Shown here: positions 32,099-39,378 of the stretch, one piece after another
Position numbering within the stretch: the first letter of the stretch is position 1
How the letters are laid out: each line of letters starts with the position of its first letter
IMG/VR virus record: IMGVR_UViG_3300037247_001181
Location: 1 to 43,583 of that record
Length of the DNA stretch: 43,583 bases
Source of the DNA: a virus
Reading direction: 5' to 3' (one strand)
Notes under the pieces: generated by a model
Database searches by the model: none
The model's input: only the letters and a program-made list of their open reading frames with translations
Told to the model about the DNA's origin: nothing
Made by a program: the position numbers and the translations under genes

Positions 32099-33731
32099 TT
32101 GTTGCCTCCTCTATTGCCCCGAGGTTTTCAGCATCAATATTTCCTAATTGTTCTGCTTGATTTAAACCTTGCTGTGCCTCTGCTTGTTTTTTTGCTTCTG
32201 CCTGTGCTTCTGCTCGTTGTTGTCTTATTGCTGAAACAGCTTCGTCTGAATTAACAGCGCCCGGTGGAACAGATTTCATATCAGCGTAAAGGTCAATTGT
32301 CTCATCTGTATTAACTTTGTCTATTGCGCTTGGGTCAAATTTAGAAACTTCAGCAACAAAGCCTAAATATTCAAATAAGCCCTGCGCTCCAATTGCTCTC
32401 TGAGCTTGGGCAAGGGTTGAAATAAATTCAAATTCTGCACTTACCCCTTCAAGCTCTTCCGGTGGAGGGGGAATTATTCCATTTCTTAAAAGCATATTAA
32501 ACGTTCTTTCCAAAACTGGCTGTAAAAATTGCTTCATTTGTCTTCCGATCATCGGGCCAACAAGTAATCTTTTTTCTTCTTTTAAAATTCCAACTTCAAA
32601 CGCTGTTTTTTCAACTGCTTGATCTAATGTTTGAAACAAGTGGTTAAAGAATCCTGTGTGTAACTGTGAGTGTATCAGAGCAACTCTTTGCCTCATTTCA
32701 CCCAAGTCAGGCTTTATTAATACAACAGGTTTTATAATATCATCTGCAATTAAGTTATTTGATGTAACGACAACTCCCGGAATATTTATATTTTTAAGCT
32801 CTCCTTTTAACCCTGATGGCGCAATCAAGGGAGGGTCTATCATCTTTTGATTTGCTTTCATCAACATCTTTGTATTTTGCTGTAATTCTTTTATGTGTCC
32901 AAGATATTCCTCACCAAGGCCATATCCGTAAACATTTGCTGCGTTTTCGTAAAGAGTAGGTGCTGCAATGGGGTTTTCTCTAAAACCTGAAATGCTTAAC
33001 ATTGTTTCACCGTCAAACATCATGTAAGCATGTGTAAATAACATGCTTAAATTATCTATCTTATTCGGGTCTTGTTCTGAGTTTGGTTCTATAACTCTTA
33101 AGACAGTGAAGTACTGGTTGTCGGTTGCATTTTCTACATCGTTGGGAATATTGTTTGGGAACTTTTCCCTTATCTGCCTTGCTGTCATTTCAATTTTTGA
33201 ATAGTGAGTATCAACGATATCTTTATCATTTTTTGACATTCTGTAAGTGCCATATGTTTGCACTTTAAAAACGGGTAATCCTGTATCGGGGTCTTCATCT
33301 GTAATTAAATTTCCAGTACCAAAACCACCCTCTTCTTCATAAACTATGTGAGAGCTTGTATAAAAATTTGTTGTTTGAAAAACGCCGTACATTATTTCTT
33401 CTACTAACGGGGCCCATTGTTTTCCGGCTGCGCTTTCTCTTGCTTGCGGATTTGTTAATCTAAACTTAAACCATGGCCTTGCAGGGCTTGACAATCCAGC
33501 CTGAATTCCGGCTGAATAGTTTTTTAGTGCCTGACTTCCTGCAGGGTCTAATATCTTAAGACCTTTTCTATCCCCCTGGTTCGGCTGATCACCTTCAAAA
33601 ACTCCTCTCCATGGAATTAAGTAATCACGGATAGTTTCACCCTTAGCCGCCCATTCTGCAAAAGCATCATTAAGCTCTTTGTATGTTTCTTTATATCTTT
33701 TTGCTCTTTCTTCTGGTTTTTCAAACGGCAT
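32091..33731 (-). CDS. Portal protein (head-tail connector)
   Basis: 546 aa, the size of T7-like connectors. N-terminal 'RAKRYKETYKELNDAFAEWA', 'LIPWRGVFEGDQPNQGDRKG', 'ILDPAGSQALKNYSAGIQAGLSSPARPWFK' (read in parts), a 'YEEEGGFGTGNLI' turn, and a Gln/Ala-rich helical C-terminus ('RAEAQAEAKKQAEAQQG'), all characteristic of podovirus portals. It forms the dodecamer through which DNA is packaged and ejected. Confidence 0.93.
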   Translation of the reverse strand: MPFEKPEERAKRYKETYKELNDAFAEWAAKGETIRDYLIPWRGVFEGDQPNQGDRKGLKILDPAGSQALKNYSAGIQAGLSSPARPWFKFRLTNPQARESAAGKQWAPLVEEIMYGVFQTTNFYTSSHIVYEEEGGFGTGNLITDEDPDTGLPVFKVQTYGTYRMSKNDKDIVDTHYSKIEMTARQIREKFPNNIPNDVENATDNQYFTVLRVIEPNSEQDPNKIDNLSMLFTHAYMMFDGETMLSISGFRENPIAAPTLYENAANVYGYGLGEEYLGHIKELQQNTKMLMKANQKMIDPPLIAPSGLKGELKNINIPGVVVTSNNLIADDIIKPVVLIKPDLGEMRQRVALIHSQLHTGFFNHLFQTLDQAVEKTAFEVGILKEEKRLLVGPMIGRQMKQFLQPVLERTFNMLLRNGIIPPPPEELEGVSAEFEFISTLAQAQRAIGAQGLFEYLGFVAEVSKFDPSAIDKVNTDETIDLYADMKSVPPGAVNSDEAVSAIRQQRAEAQAEAKKQAEAQQGLNQAEQLGNIDAENLGAIEEATIG

Positions 33732-33734
33732 AAG

Positions 33735-34739
33735 TTATCCTAATAAACTTCTTCCAGTTGAGGTTTCACCTTCTTCAAATAATAGCCCGGCTTGTCTTGA
33801 TAATAACCCTTGCATTCTTGCTCTTAATTGTTTTAACCTTTCTATGTCAAAGCCGAACCTTGATGCTATATCTGCAAGGTCGTCGTCGGTTGTTTGTTCA
33901 TTTATAAAAGGGACAGCTTCAAGTAGATTCTCAAAACCCTCTTCAATTAATGTATCTATTATTGCATCATCGCCCGCTAATAATGCAGTTCCTGCTCCTG
34001 AAACAGCAGGTATAATATCCTCACCTTCTCCGCCTGGTGAAAGTGTACTTACAAATGCCTCTAATCCTTGAAAATCTTCTGTCAATGATTCTGATGTTTC
34101 GCCACCAAATAATAAATCGGTTGCCCCTGATAACGTACCTTGAAGACCTTCTATTCCAGAAACACCTCCCGTAGATGGGATATTTCCTATTTGTTCCGAG
34201 CCTGTAATTACTGTTTCTAATAAATTAGTTGGGTCTATTTCTGTGGCTTTTTCTGATAAAACATCAAAAACTTCTGAAGAACCTTCTAAAAATCCTAATG
34301 GGTCTATTGTAAGGTCTAAATCATCTCCTAAATTAATTCCTGAAATATCCTGGGAAACATCACCTACATCAGTGATAAAATCTGAAAAATCTGTTATGTC
34401 AGCTTCTAAGAATGCCTCTGTGCCAAACTCCTGTAAGTCACTAAAGGCCGTTGATGCTGTTTGTCCTATATTGAGGAAATCAAAGACTCCATCGTCCTCT
34501 TGTACAACAGCACTTCCAATAGGTTCTAATTTCTCAAGAACTGTACTTGCAACATCAAGACCTGGTGTTTCCTGAAAAATATCTGTTAAATCATCAGATA
34601 CTTGTTCAGTTGCTGAGTCTTGCGCTGCGCCAACAACAGGCAGTAACTCTTGTATAGCTTCTAATGCATCCAAAGAATCCTCTTCACCTGTAGTTAATTG
34701 AATAGTTGTTTCTAATAAGTCCTTAGCCAATTTACCCAT
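33735..34739 (-). CDS. Unknown very acidic virion-module protein, 334 aa
   Basis: Residues 1-280 are strongly acidic and low in Lys/Arg, with repeated 'D-x-F-x-D/E' runs and Gly-rich turns. The last 45 residues are different: basic (RLKQLRARMQGLLSRQAGLL) and ending 'GRSLLG', like the C-terminal tail of small podovirus head proteins that end in K/R-x-LLG. It is placed between the terminase-side 112-aa gene and the portal. Possibly an internal head protein or DNA-mimic. The role is not known. Confidence 0.6.
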   Translation of the reverse strand: MGKLAKDLLETTIQLTTGEEDSLDALEAIQELLPVVGAAQDSATEQVSDDLTDIFQETPGLDVASTVLEKLEPIGSAVVQEDDGVFDFLNIGQTASTAFSDLQEFGTEAFLEADITDFSDFITDVGDVSQDISGINLGDDLDLTIDPLGFLEGSSEVFDVLSEKATEIDPTNLLETVITGSEQIGNIPSTGGVSGIEGLQGTLSGATDLLFGGETSESLTEDFQGLEAFVSTLSPGGEGEDIIPAVSGAGTALLAGDDAIIDTLIEEGFENLLEAVPFINEQTTDDDLADIASRFGFDIERLKQLRARMQGLLSRQAGLLFEEGETSTGRSLLG

Positions 34740-35077
34740 TACAAATCCCTCCCACTAATCATCAAAATAACTGGTTTATTAAACCCAAATTTTGTTATAA
34801 AAGATTCAAATTTATCATCGGGATACCGTTTTCTGCATATTAGATTTTTTAAACCCATAGACCTCAAATCATTTTTTATGATTTCCCAATCTTTTTGAGT
34901 TTCTATTTTTGTTTCTTTATCCCATCTTGTAATTAAGCAATGTATGACCCCAAGGGTTCCTGTTAATTCTACATTAAGTAATCCATATGATTCCCCGCTT
35001 ATGCTTAATTCATAAGCGACTATATCTCGTTTGCAATCCTTTAAGGTGTCAACAACTCTGTCTGTTTTTTTTATCAT
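34739..35077 (-). CDS. Unknown small protein, 112 aa (GNAT/gp13-like position)
   Basis: Alternating strands and helices with 'SYGLLNVELTGTLGVIHCLIT' and a terminal 'SFITKFGFNKPVILM', a weak likeness to the acetyltransferase-like T7 gp13 internal protein. Coupled by overlaps to both neighbours (terminase, ATGA; acidic protein, one base). The likeness is weak and the function is uncertain. Confidence 0.6.
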   Translation of the reverse strand: MIKKTDRVVDTLKDCKRDIVAYELSISGESYGLLNVELTGTLGVIHCLITRWDKETKIETQKDWEIIKNDLRSMGLKNLICRKRYPDDKFESFITKFGFNKPVILMISGRDL

Positions 35078-36651
35078 CCTGTGTACTCCAATGGGTCATA
35101 GTCTTGAGTTGTCATTATTTCGTCTCTTATTATACTATCTGTTGTGTATTCTGGGAAAAATGTTCTGAATTCTGCGTGCTTTATCCTTGCAATGCAATCC
35201 AGCATATCATCATGGTGAGCAACTGGAAAAGAAAGATATTCATCATCAATAAATTCCTGCACAAAATCATAAGTGCTTCCGTCGATACGAAGTTTCATTA
35301 ATGTGTGAGGTAAATAAAATCTTCCAGTTTGGAATGTTGGCACTAAAAGCTTTATTCTATCATTCTTTGGCATATTTCCAGCCACAGAGGTTATTGTGAA
35401 TCTATAGTTTTGCAACTCTTGAATTTCATTAATATGTTCAATGTCTGAATCTTTCCCATATTTTTCATAACCTACACCTAAAAGCCTTTTATTTATATTA
35501 TATTTTCTATGGAACCGCATAAGATGATCTGTTCTTTCGGTTAAATTCAGCCTATCCCTGATACCATCAACAAGGTAATAGTTATTATCTGGGCCTAAGC
35601 CTATAATAACCATGACAGTATAGTCATTTTCCTTTTTCTTCTCACTCGCCGGATCACAAAGCAAATAAAGATTTAAATTATCCCAGTTTTTAAGTGTATA
35701 TCTTGTATTTTTTATCCATTCCTCTCTAAAGCCTTGGGACTTGTCGGCCACAGGATTTTGAAGAATCTGACAAGAAAAAATATAGGGCCCCATGGTTCTT
35801 CGTTTCTTATCCCATGTTTTTTGATCCCACATTAAAGGTTTTCCATCAACTGTTCCATCGTCGGAGCCAGCGTATACTCTTGTTATTGCTGCTTTTCTTT
35901 TTATTAAAGTAAAATATGTATCATTGGCGTGATATCTTGTCGCTGCATATCTCTCTATATCTTTTTCTCCGGGATATGCAGCTATTGGGGCTTGACTTCC
36001 AAGGTTTAAACTTTGCTCCCATTGGTCAATACTCTTTTTTATCATATCAGGGTTTGAAACGTGCTTTTCTGTTATGATATCGTCATACATTCTAATATTG
36101 AAATGATAACTTGTAGGCAGTCCTTCCATAAAACCCCATGCGCTTACTGTGGCTTCTTTTTGAATGCCAACCCTCTTAACAACTATTCCACGGTCAAGTG
36201 ACCATTTTGGGCTTTCTGTAGATGGATTTTCATAAAGTATTTCAGGGAAAAGTATTTTAAGGAGTGTGTTCTCTTGAAGGGTTTCTTTTATCTGTGATAA
36301 AAAATTTTTTGCAATTCCAGAAGTAAAAGAAAAAATACCAATTGTTATTTCTGGGTCTCTTAAGATATCTTGGATTGTTAAGGTGTATGTAATTATTGTA
36401 CTTTTGAAATGCTCCCTACTCCACAAATCTAAATAGCCGTTTGGATTTTCCTTGACTTCACGACACCGGGCAAAAACAAAATCATTATTTGCAAATGAAA
36501 CGCCCAAAATATTTGTCAGTAAGAAAAACAAATCAGACTTACAGAATTTAACCATGTTTGGGAAATCTTTTTTTGCTAAGATATCTTTATAAATATCGTT
36601 GCATTGTTCCCGGGTTAATTTATGTAAACTCTTTAGTTCTTCGGGTGTCAT
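35074..36651 (-). CDS. terL: Terminase large subunit
   Basis: 525 aa. ATPase: Walker A variant W-S78-R-E-H-F-K83-S-T, Walker B M-Y-D190-D191. RNase H-like nuclease: L-C-D333-P-A, E396, and D481-D482-x2-D485. It translocates DNA into the prohead and cuts it. The frame is open to an ATG at 36693, but that extension (MCILRLTGFFYGVK) would be read through a terminator hairpin. The start chosen is ATG 36651, with GGAG five bases upstream, just after the hairpin. It overlaps the next gene by four bases. Confidence 0.92.
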   Translation of the reverse strand: MTPEELKSLHKLTREQCNDIYKDILAKKDFPNMVKFCKSDLFFLLTNILGVSFANNDFVFARCREVKENPNGYLDLWSREHFKSTIITYTLTIQDILRDPEITIGIFSFTSGIAKNFLSQIKETLQENTLLKILFPEILYENPSTESPKWSLDRGIVVKRVGIQKEATVSAWGFMEGLPTSYHFNIRMYDDIITEKHVSNPDMIKKSIDQWEQSLNLGSQAPIAAYPGEKDIERYAATRYHANDTYFTLIKRKAAITRVYAGSDDGTVDGKPLMWDQKTWDKKRRTMGPYIFSCQILQNPVADKSQGFREEWIKNTRYTLKNWDNLNLYLLCDPASEKKKENDYTVMVIIGLGPDNNYYLVDGIRDRLNLTERTDHLMRFHRKYNINKRLLGVGYEKYGKDSDIEHINEIQELQNYRFTITSVAGNMPKNDRIKLLVPTFQTGRFYLPHTLMKLRIDGSTYDFVQEFIDDEYLSFPVAHHDDMLDCIARIKHAEFRTFFPEYTTDSIIRDEIMTTQDYDPLEYTG

Positions 36652-36661
36652 TTTTACTCCA

Positions 36662-36732
36662 TAAAAAAAGCCTGTTAATCTCAAGATGCACATTCGCTTG
36701 GAACGAGTACCTAATTAAGATTTAACAGGCTT
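36662..36732 (-). terminator. Long-armed terminator before terL
   Basis: Minus strand: AAGCCTGTTAAATCT (36732..36718) pairs with AGATTAACAGGCTT (36681..36668) with one bulge and a 36-base loop, followed by a run of seven T. It ends 10 to 20 bases before the terL start. Its T-run on both sides makes it potentially bidirectional. It would separate terL and the structural genes from the upstream small genes unless anti-terminated. Confidence 0.75.
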
Positions 36733-36760
36733 GATTTTTTCAATACCTTTTAAAAATGAA

Positions 36761-36889
36761 CTATTTTTCTATCTCTATTGACTTATACTCTTCAATATGA
36801 ACTATATTGCCATTCTGAAAACGAATAGTCAACCTTCCGTGGAATTTTTTTTTGATTAGTTCAAAAACTATGGCTAAGATTTGTTTCAT
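36761..36889 (-). CDS. Small protein, 42 aa (DUF2292-like)
   Basis: ATG with AGGGA upstream. The sequence 'HGRLTIRFQNGNIVHIEEYK' follows the compact beta pattern of DUF2292 small proteins (G-x-V-x-I-x-x-Q-x-G-x-V-x-x-I-E). It is six bases downstream of the 78-aa gene and followed by the terminator before terL. Function unknown. Confidence 0.6.
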   Translation of the reverse strand: MKQILAIVFELIKKKFHGRLTIRFQNGNIVHIEEYKSIEIEK

Positions 36890-36894
36890 TTTCC

Positions 36895-37131
36895 CTATCC
36901 CTCATCTGCATTTTCAACAAATTCAAGGATTATTGTTGCCAATTCTTTTTTGCTAAAAAGTAAAAGCTCTGACATCATTTCTAAATATGTTTTTTTATTC
37001 CTGGGTTCATCCCAAAAAGATTCATAATCTATATTCTTATCTTTGCTCTCTAATCTTATTGACCCACCAGAGTAGCCAGCATCTATTATTAACTTTTTAT
37101 TTTTACAGGTTGCCTCTAACATTGCACACAT
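36895..37131 (-). CDS. Unknown small protein, 78 aa
   Basis: ATG with AGGGA six bases upstream. Acidic, with an N-terminal strand pair containing 'AGYSGGSIRLESKD' and C-terminal helices. Not recognised. Confidence 0.65.
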   Translation of the reverse strand: MCAMLEATCKNKKLIIDAGYSGGSIRLESKDKNIDYESFWDEPRNKKTYLEMMSELLLFSKKELATIILEFVENADEG

Positions 37132-37176
37132 TTTTTCCCTTAGAAAATTTTAAATTTTTAGTGAGCCGGTTTATGT

Positions 37177-37416
37177 TTATTCGTTTTTAATCTTTAATGG
37201 GATGCCTCGATAAAAGAATGTTCCGTTTTCAGGTGCTTTAATATCCTTTTGTTCATATGTTTTTGGCTCAAGATTTCTATCTTCGAATTCTTTTGTTAAC
37301 AAAGACAATTCTCTTTTAGATATTTCTATGCAGTCTATAACTTTTGCTCCTGTGCCAATAAAAATCATAGAATCTAATTCTTCCATTACTGTTTTATCTC
37401 TGTATATTGCTTTCAT
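37177..37416 (-). CDS. Unknown small protein, 79 aa
   Basis: ATG with TGGAGAT upstream, 26 bases downstream of the tRNA 3' end. A central 'AKVIDCIEISKREL' and C-terminal 'GTFFYRGIPLKI' suggest a small alpha/beta fold. Not recognised. Likely co-transcribed with the tRNA. Confidence 0.65.
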   Translation of the reverse strand: MKAIYRDKTVMEELDSMIFIGTGAKVIDCIEISKRELSLLTKEFEDRNLEPKTYEQKDIKAPENGTFFYRGIPLKIKNE

Positions 37417-37441
37417 AAATCTCCAGGAAGAATAAAATATT

Positions 37442-37527
37442 TGGCGGTAGGTATAGGATTCGAACCTATAGTGCTTTTAAACACGATTGTTTAGCAAACA
37501 ATTCCAATACCATTATGGGAACCTACC
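37442..37527 (-). tRNA. tRNA-Ser(GCU)
   Basis: 86 nt including an encoded CCA. Acceptor GGTAGGT/ACCTACC is fully paired; the D loop has GG; anticodon stem ATTGT/ACAAT with loop TTGCTAA and anticodon GCT (reads AGC/AGU); long variable arm with GTG/CAC, as expected for serine; T arm ATAGG-TTCGAAT-CCTAT. The discriminator is G. All arms are intact, so it should be functional. Confidence 0.93.
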
Positions 37528-37537
37528 TCATAGTGTC

Positions 37538-37638
37538 AGCCAACACAGCCATGGCAGACGGCAAAAAAATAACTGTGTTGACTCTATCTATACAATTTTT
37601 ATTACGCATGAAAATATTAAATTTTCAACGTGCCGTCT
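37538..37638 (-). ncRNA. Predicted pseudoknotted RNA upstream of tRNA-Ser
   Basis: In the leftward RNA, stem 1 AGACGGCA (37638..37631) pairs with TGCCGTCT (37563..37556). Stem 2 AGTCAACACAG (37583..37573) pairs with CTGTGTTGGCT (37548..37538), 11 bp with one G-U. The stems interleave, forming an H-type pseudoknot with a 12-base loop between the stem 2 5' arm and the stem 1 3' arm and 7 bases before the last arm. The first loop also holds a hairpin, TGAAAAT-TTAAT-ATTTTCA (37627..37609). It ends 10 bases before the tRNA. Confidence 0.5.
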
Positions 37639-37701
37639 CTCCCCATTTTTATATTACATTATTTTGGGGGAATATCAAGGAATAGAAAAGCCTTTTGGAA
37701 A

Positions 37702-37887
37702 TTAAATAGGGGTGGGAGTTGGGTTACATATATAAACAAAAACCCTGTGAGGGGGCACATGGGGGTCTTTAAACTCGCTAACTATTAATGACTTTTTGCT
37801 AAAATCTATGATATATTTCCATAAAGATAAGTATCTGTAATCATTGAAGGTGGTCACAAATTTCTCGGGGTTTATACTTTCCATCAC
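37702..37887 (-). CDS. Doubtful ORF, 61 aa
   Basis: Open frame beginning GTG/ATG near 37887 with no ribosome site. Composition is plausible, but the last residues (NPTPTPI) and the position inside a structured non-coding island argue against it. The island 37528..38079 otherwise holds the predicted pseudoknot RNA, a promoter and palindrome, and no convincing gene. Confidence 0.25.
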   Translation of the reverse strand: MMESINPEKFVTTFNDYRYLSLWKYIIDFSKKSLIVSEFKDPHVPPHRVFVYICNPTPTPI

Positions 37888-37964
37888 CGCGAAATAAAAG
37901 AATGTTAAGTATCTAATATGAATTGATAGTTACAATTACCCCGGGATTTAATAAAATGATATGT

Positions 37965-38010
37965 AATAATAGCCCAATATATGTATATTGGGCTATTATT
38001 GAAGAGTCAA
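37965..38010 (-). promoter_or_regulatory. Leftward promoter overlapped by a 36-bp perfect palindrome
   Basis: Palindrome: 17-bp arms AATAATAGCCCAATATA (37965..37981) and its exact complement (37984..38000) around a 2-base centre. Minus-strand promoter: -35 TTGACT (38005..38010), 17 bases, -10 TATACA (37982..37987). The -10 begins at the palindrome centre and the spacer lies in the right arm, so a dimeric regulator on the palindrome would control it. It drives the RNA/tRNA region towards terL. Confidence 0.65.
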
Positions 38011-38079
38011 GTATATCAATAGACTCAAGACGCAGAACCAGGAACGTGTTAAGTAACTGGTTATAATTGTTGGGGATTG

Positions 38080-38580
38080 TTATTCTGTGATTTTCTTTTG
38101 ATCCGGTGTGATATCTATTACATCTTGTTCGGGTTTATCGTTAGATAGTTTCTTAATGAGGCTATCAACGGTTTCGCAGGCCTGTTCTTTCGGGTCAAAA
38201 GCCTTGACTTCGTTGATTGTTTTGTTTACTTCGATGTAATTATGGTTACATTTGAGGGCAAATATTGCGCCTGTTGGATTGTTTTGTGTAATCGCACGGT
38301 TTAGTAAGGAATCCTCGCAAAGTAGCTTCAGCCTTTTAGTCGGTCGGTATAAATCGTGTGTTTTGTTAACCATCCAATTTGTCAAAGTGTCCTTGTCCAT
38401 TCCGGCAAAACAAGCAAACCCCACCATTGTAAGTGGTTTTCCTACTTCCTCGCATTTAGAAATATAATCGTCAATGTGTAAATCTAAAATATCTGGGTGA
38501 TTATATAATCTAGGCGCTCCTCTTTTTACGATAGGAATTGTTTTGGGCTTATCATCTTTTTTTATCTTAGGTTTTGGCAT
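38080..38580 (-). CDS. terS: Terminase small subunit
   Basis: 166 aa. 'YISKCEEVGKPLTMVGFACFAGMDKDTLTNWM' (read in parts) is the DNA-binding helix-turn-helix of small terminase subunits, followed by 'RLKLLCEDSLLNRAITQNNPTGAIFALKCNHNYIE', the central oligomerisation helices, and an acidic C-terminal tail. It recognises the packaging site and recruits the large subunit. Start ATG 38580 is preferred over TTG 38583 because GGAAAT lies eight bases upstream. It is separated from terL by about 1.4 kb of small genes, tRNA and RNA, which is unusual. Confidence 0.82.
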   Translation of the reverse strand: MPKPKIKKDDKPKTIPIVKRGAPRLYNHPDILDLHIDDYISKCEEVGKPLTMVGFACFAGMDKDTLTNWMVNKTHDLYRPTKRLKLLCEDSLLNRAITQNNPTGAIFALKCNHNYIEVNKTINEVKAFDPKEQACETVDSLIKKLSNDKPEQDVIDITPDQKKITE

Positions 38581-38875
38581 CAAGTATTTCCCTATCTTTT
38601 ATCAATTTTTCTTTCAGCTCCAAATACCGGCCGTTTTTTAGAGGAACTTGTCTTGTGATTATAACAACGTCATTTGTTGACGCCTTGAATTCAGTTTTAT
38701 TTATTGCATCATTATGTAGTTTATTCCAAATCCTAATAGCTCCATCCTTATTCTCTTTTGTTACTTCGATACCGCATGTTTCACAAACTATATCCCATTC
38801 AACTGAAAATGTGAGTGTGATTTCATGAATAGCAGGTATATCTCCACATAATTTACATTGTTTAGGCTTTGCCAT
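38567..38875 (-). CDS. Lar-like zinc-ribbon protein
   Basis: 102 aa from ATG 38875 (GGGAG seven bases upstream). C7-K-L-C10-G and C31-E-T-C34-G with the closing 'NKDGAIRIWN' (43-51, W-N) are the signature of Lar-family restriction-alleviation proteins (CPFCG...C..CG...eAI..WN). After the ribbon comes a C-terminal extension with 'VVIITRQVPLKNG'. Lar proteins modulate type I restriction-modification; together with two methyltransferases this suggests a layered anti-restriction set. Overlaps terS by 14 bases. Confidence 0.7.
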   Translation of the reverse strand: MAKPKQCKLCGDIPAIHEITLTFSVEWDIVCETCGIEVTKENKDGAIRIWNKLHNDAINKTEFKASTNDVVIITRQVPLKNGRYLELKEKLIKDREILDAKT

Positions 38876-39077
38876 CCCCAAACTCCCTGCTTAAAATAGT
38901 CATAATATCTATAGCTTTACGATTACCACACTTGTCTATTTCTACGAAGCCCATTCCTACACCATTGTTTTTTTTTGATTCTGGAAATGGATTTGAGGAG
39001 TTTATTCTATTTTCTATTTCTCTTGCTTCCTGTGATAATTTAATATTAATAAATGGTTTCTTTTTAGTTTTAGTCAT
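38862..39077 (-). CDS. Unknown small basic protein, 71 aa
   Basis: ATG with CGGAG eight bases upstream. Basic start (MTKTKKKPFINIKLSQEA), a Gly-rich middle and an acidic C-terminus. It overlaps the Lar-like gene by 14 bases. Not recognised. Confidence 0.55.
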   Translation of the reverse strand: MTKTKKKPFINIKLSQEAREIENRINSSNPFPESKKNNGVGMGFVEIDKCGNRKAIDIMTILSREFGDGKA

Positions 39078-39102
39078 TCACGTTCTCCGCAAGGGATTAT
39101 TT

Positions 39103-39300
39103 CTATTCCAACTCAGTTTTTAACGGTTTTTCAGGGCCATCTTTCTTGAAAATATAAATATTAACAACGGATTTTCTGATATCTATTTTGCAATTACAAT
39201 CTTGAGTTATTGTTTTGATGGGCTGCTTTACGGTTTTTATTTCTTTTTGGCATGATAAAAAAATCGGAATGAATATTATTAATATAATAAGTTTTTTCAT
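39103..39300 (-). CDS. Small lipoprotein, 65 aa
   Basis: Signal peptide with lipobox MKKLIILIIFIPIFLSC (Cys 17), giving a mature lipoprotein of 49 residues with a C-N-C pair and a beta-rich tail. It could be an outer-membrane spanin (Rz1-like size), but it lacks the Pro-rich stretch, so superinfection exclusion is as likely. It has its own promoter (39336..39364). Confidence 0.65.
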   Translation of the reverse strand: MKKLIILIIFIPIFLSCQKEIKTVKQPIKTITQDCNCKIDIRKSVVNIYIFKKDGPEKPLKTELE

Positions 39301-39302
39301 AA

Positions 39303-39378
39303 ATAAAAAACCCCTGGATTATTGTTTATATAGTTATTTTACAGAAATAAACTATATAAGTCAAGTAAATCCAAGGGT
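39303..39378 (-). terminator. Terminator with nested promoter
   Basis: Minus strand: ACCCTTGGATT (39378..39368) pairs with AATCCAGGGGT (39319..39309), 11 bp with one G-U, followed by TTTTTT. Inside its 48-base loop a second inverted repeat (TATATAGTTTATTT / AAATAACTATATA) encloses the promoter of the lipoprotein gene. It would stop transcription from the gene at 39414 while the nested promoter starts a new transcript. Confidence 0.65.
39336..39364 (-). promoter_or_regulatory. Promoter nested in the terminator loop
   Basis: Minus strand: -35 TTGACT (39359..39364), 17 bases, -10 TAAAAT (39336..39341). Transcript start would fall near 39330, giving a leader of about 30 bases that includes the 3' arm of the terminator before the ATG at 39300. 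Confidence 0.7.

Noticed and set aside
36652-36693. N-terminal 14-residue extension of the large terminase
   Set aside because: It is read through a terminator hairpin and the internal ATG has the only good ribosome site.
37483-37501. A third TGTTT...AAACA operator-like dyad
   Set aside because: It is the anticodon stem-loop of tRNA-Ser and lacks the TTGACA core.
16810-38580. Diversity-generating retroelement expected from BPP-1-like head genes
   Set aside because: No reverse transcriptase ORF and no template/variable repeat pair was seen.
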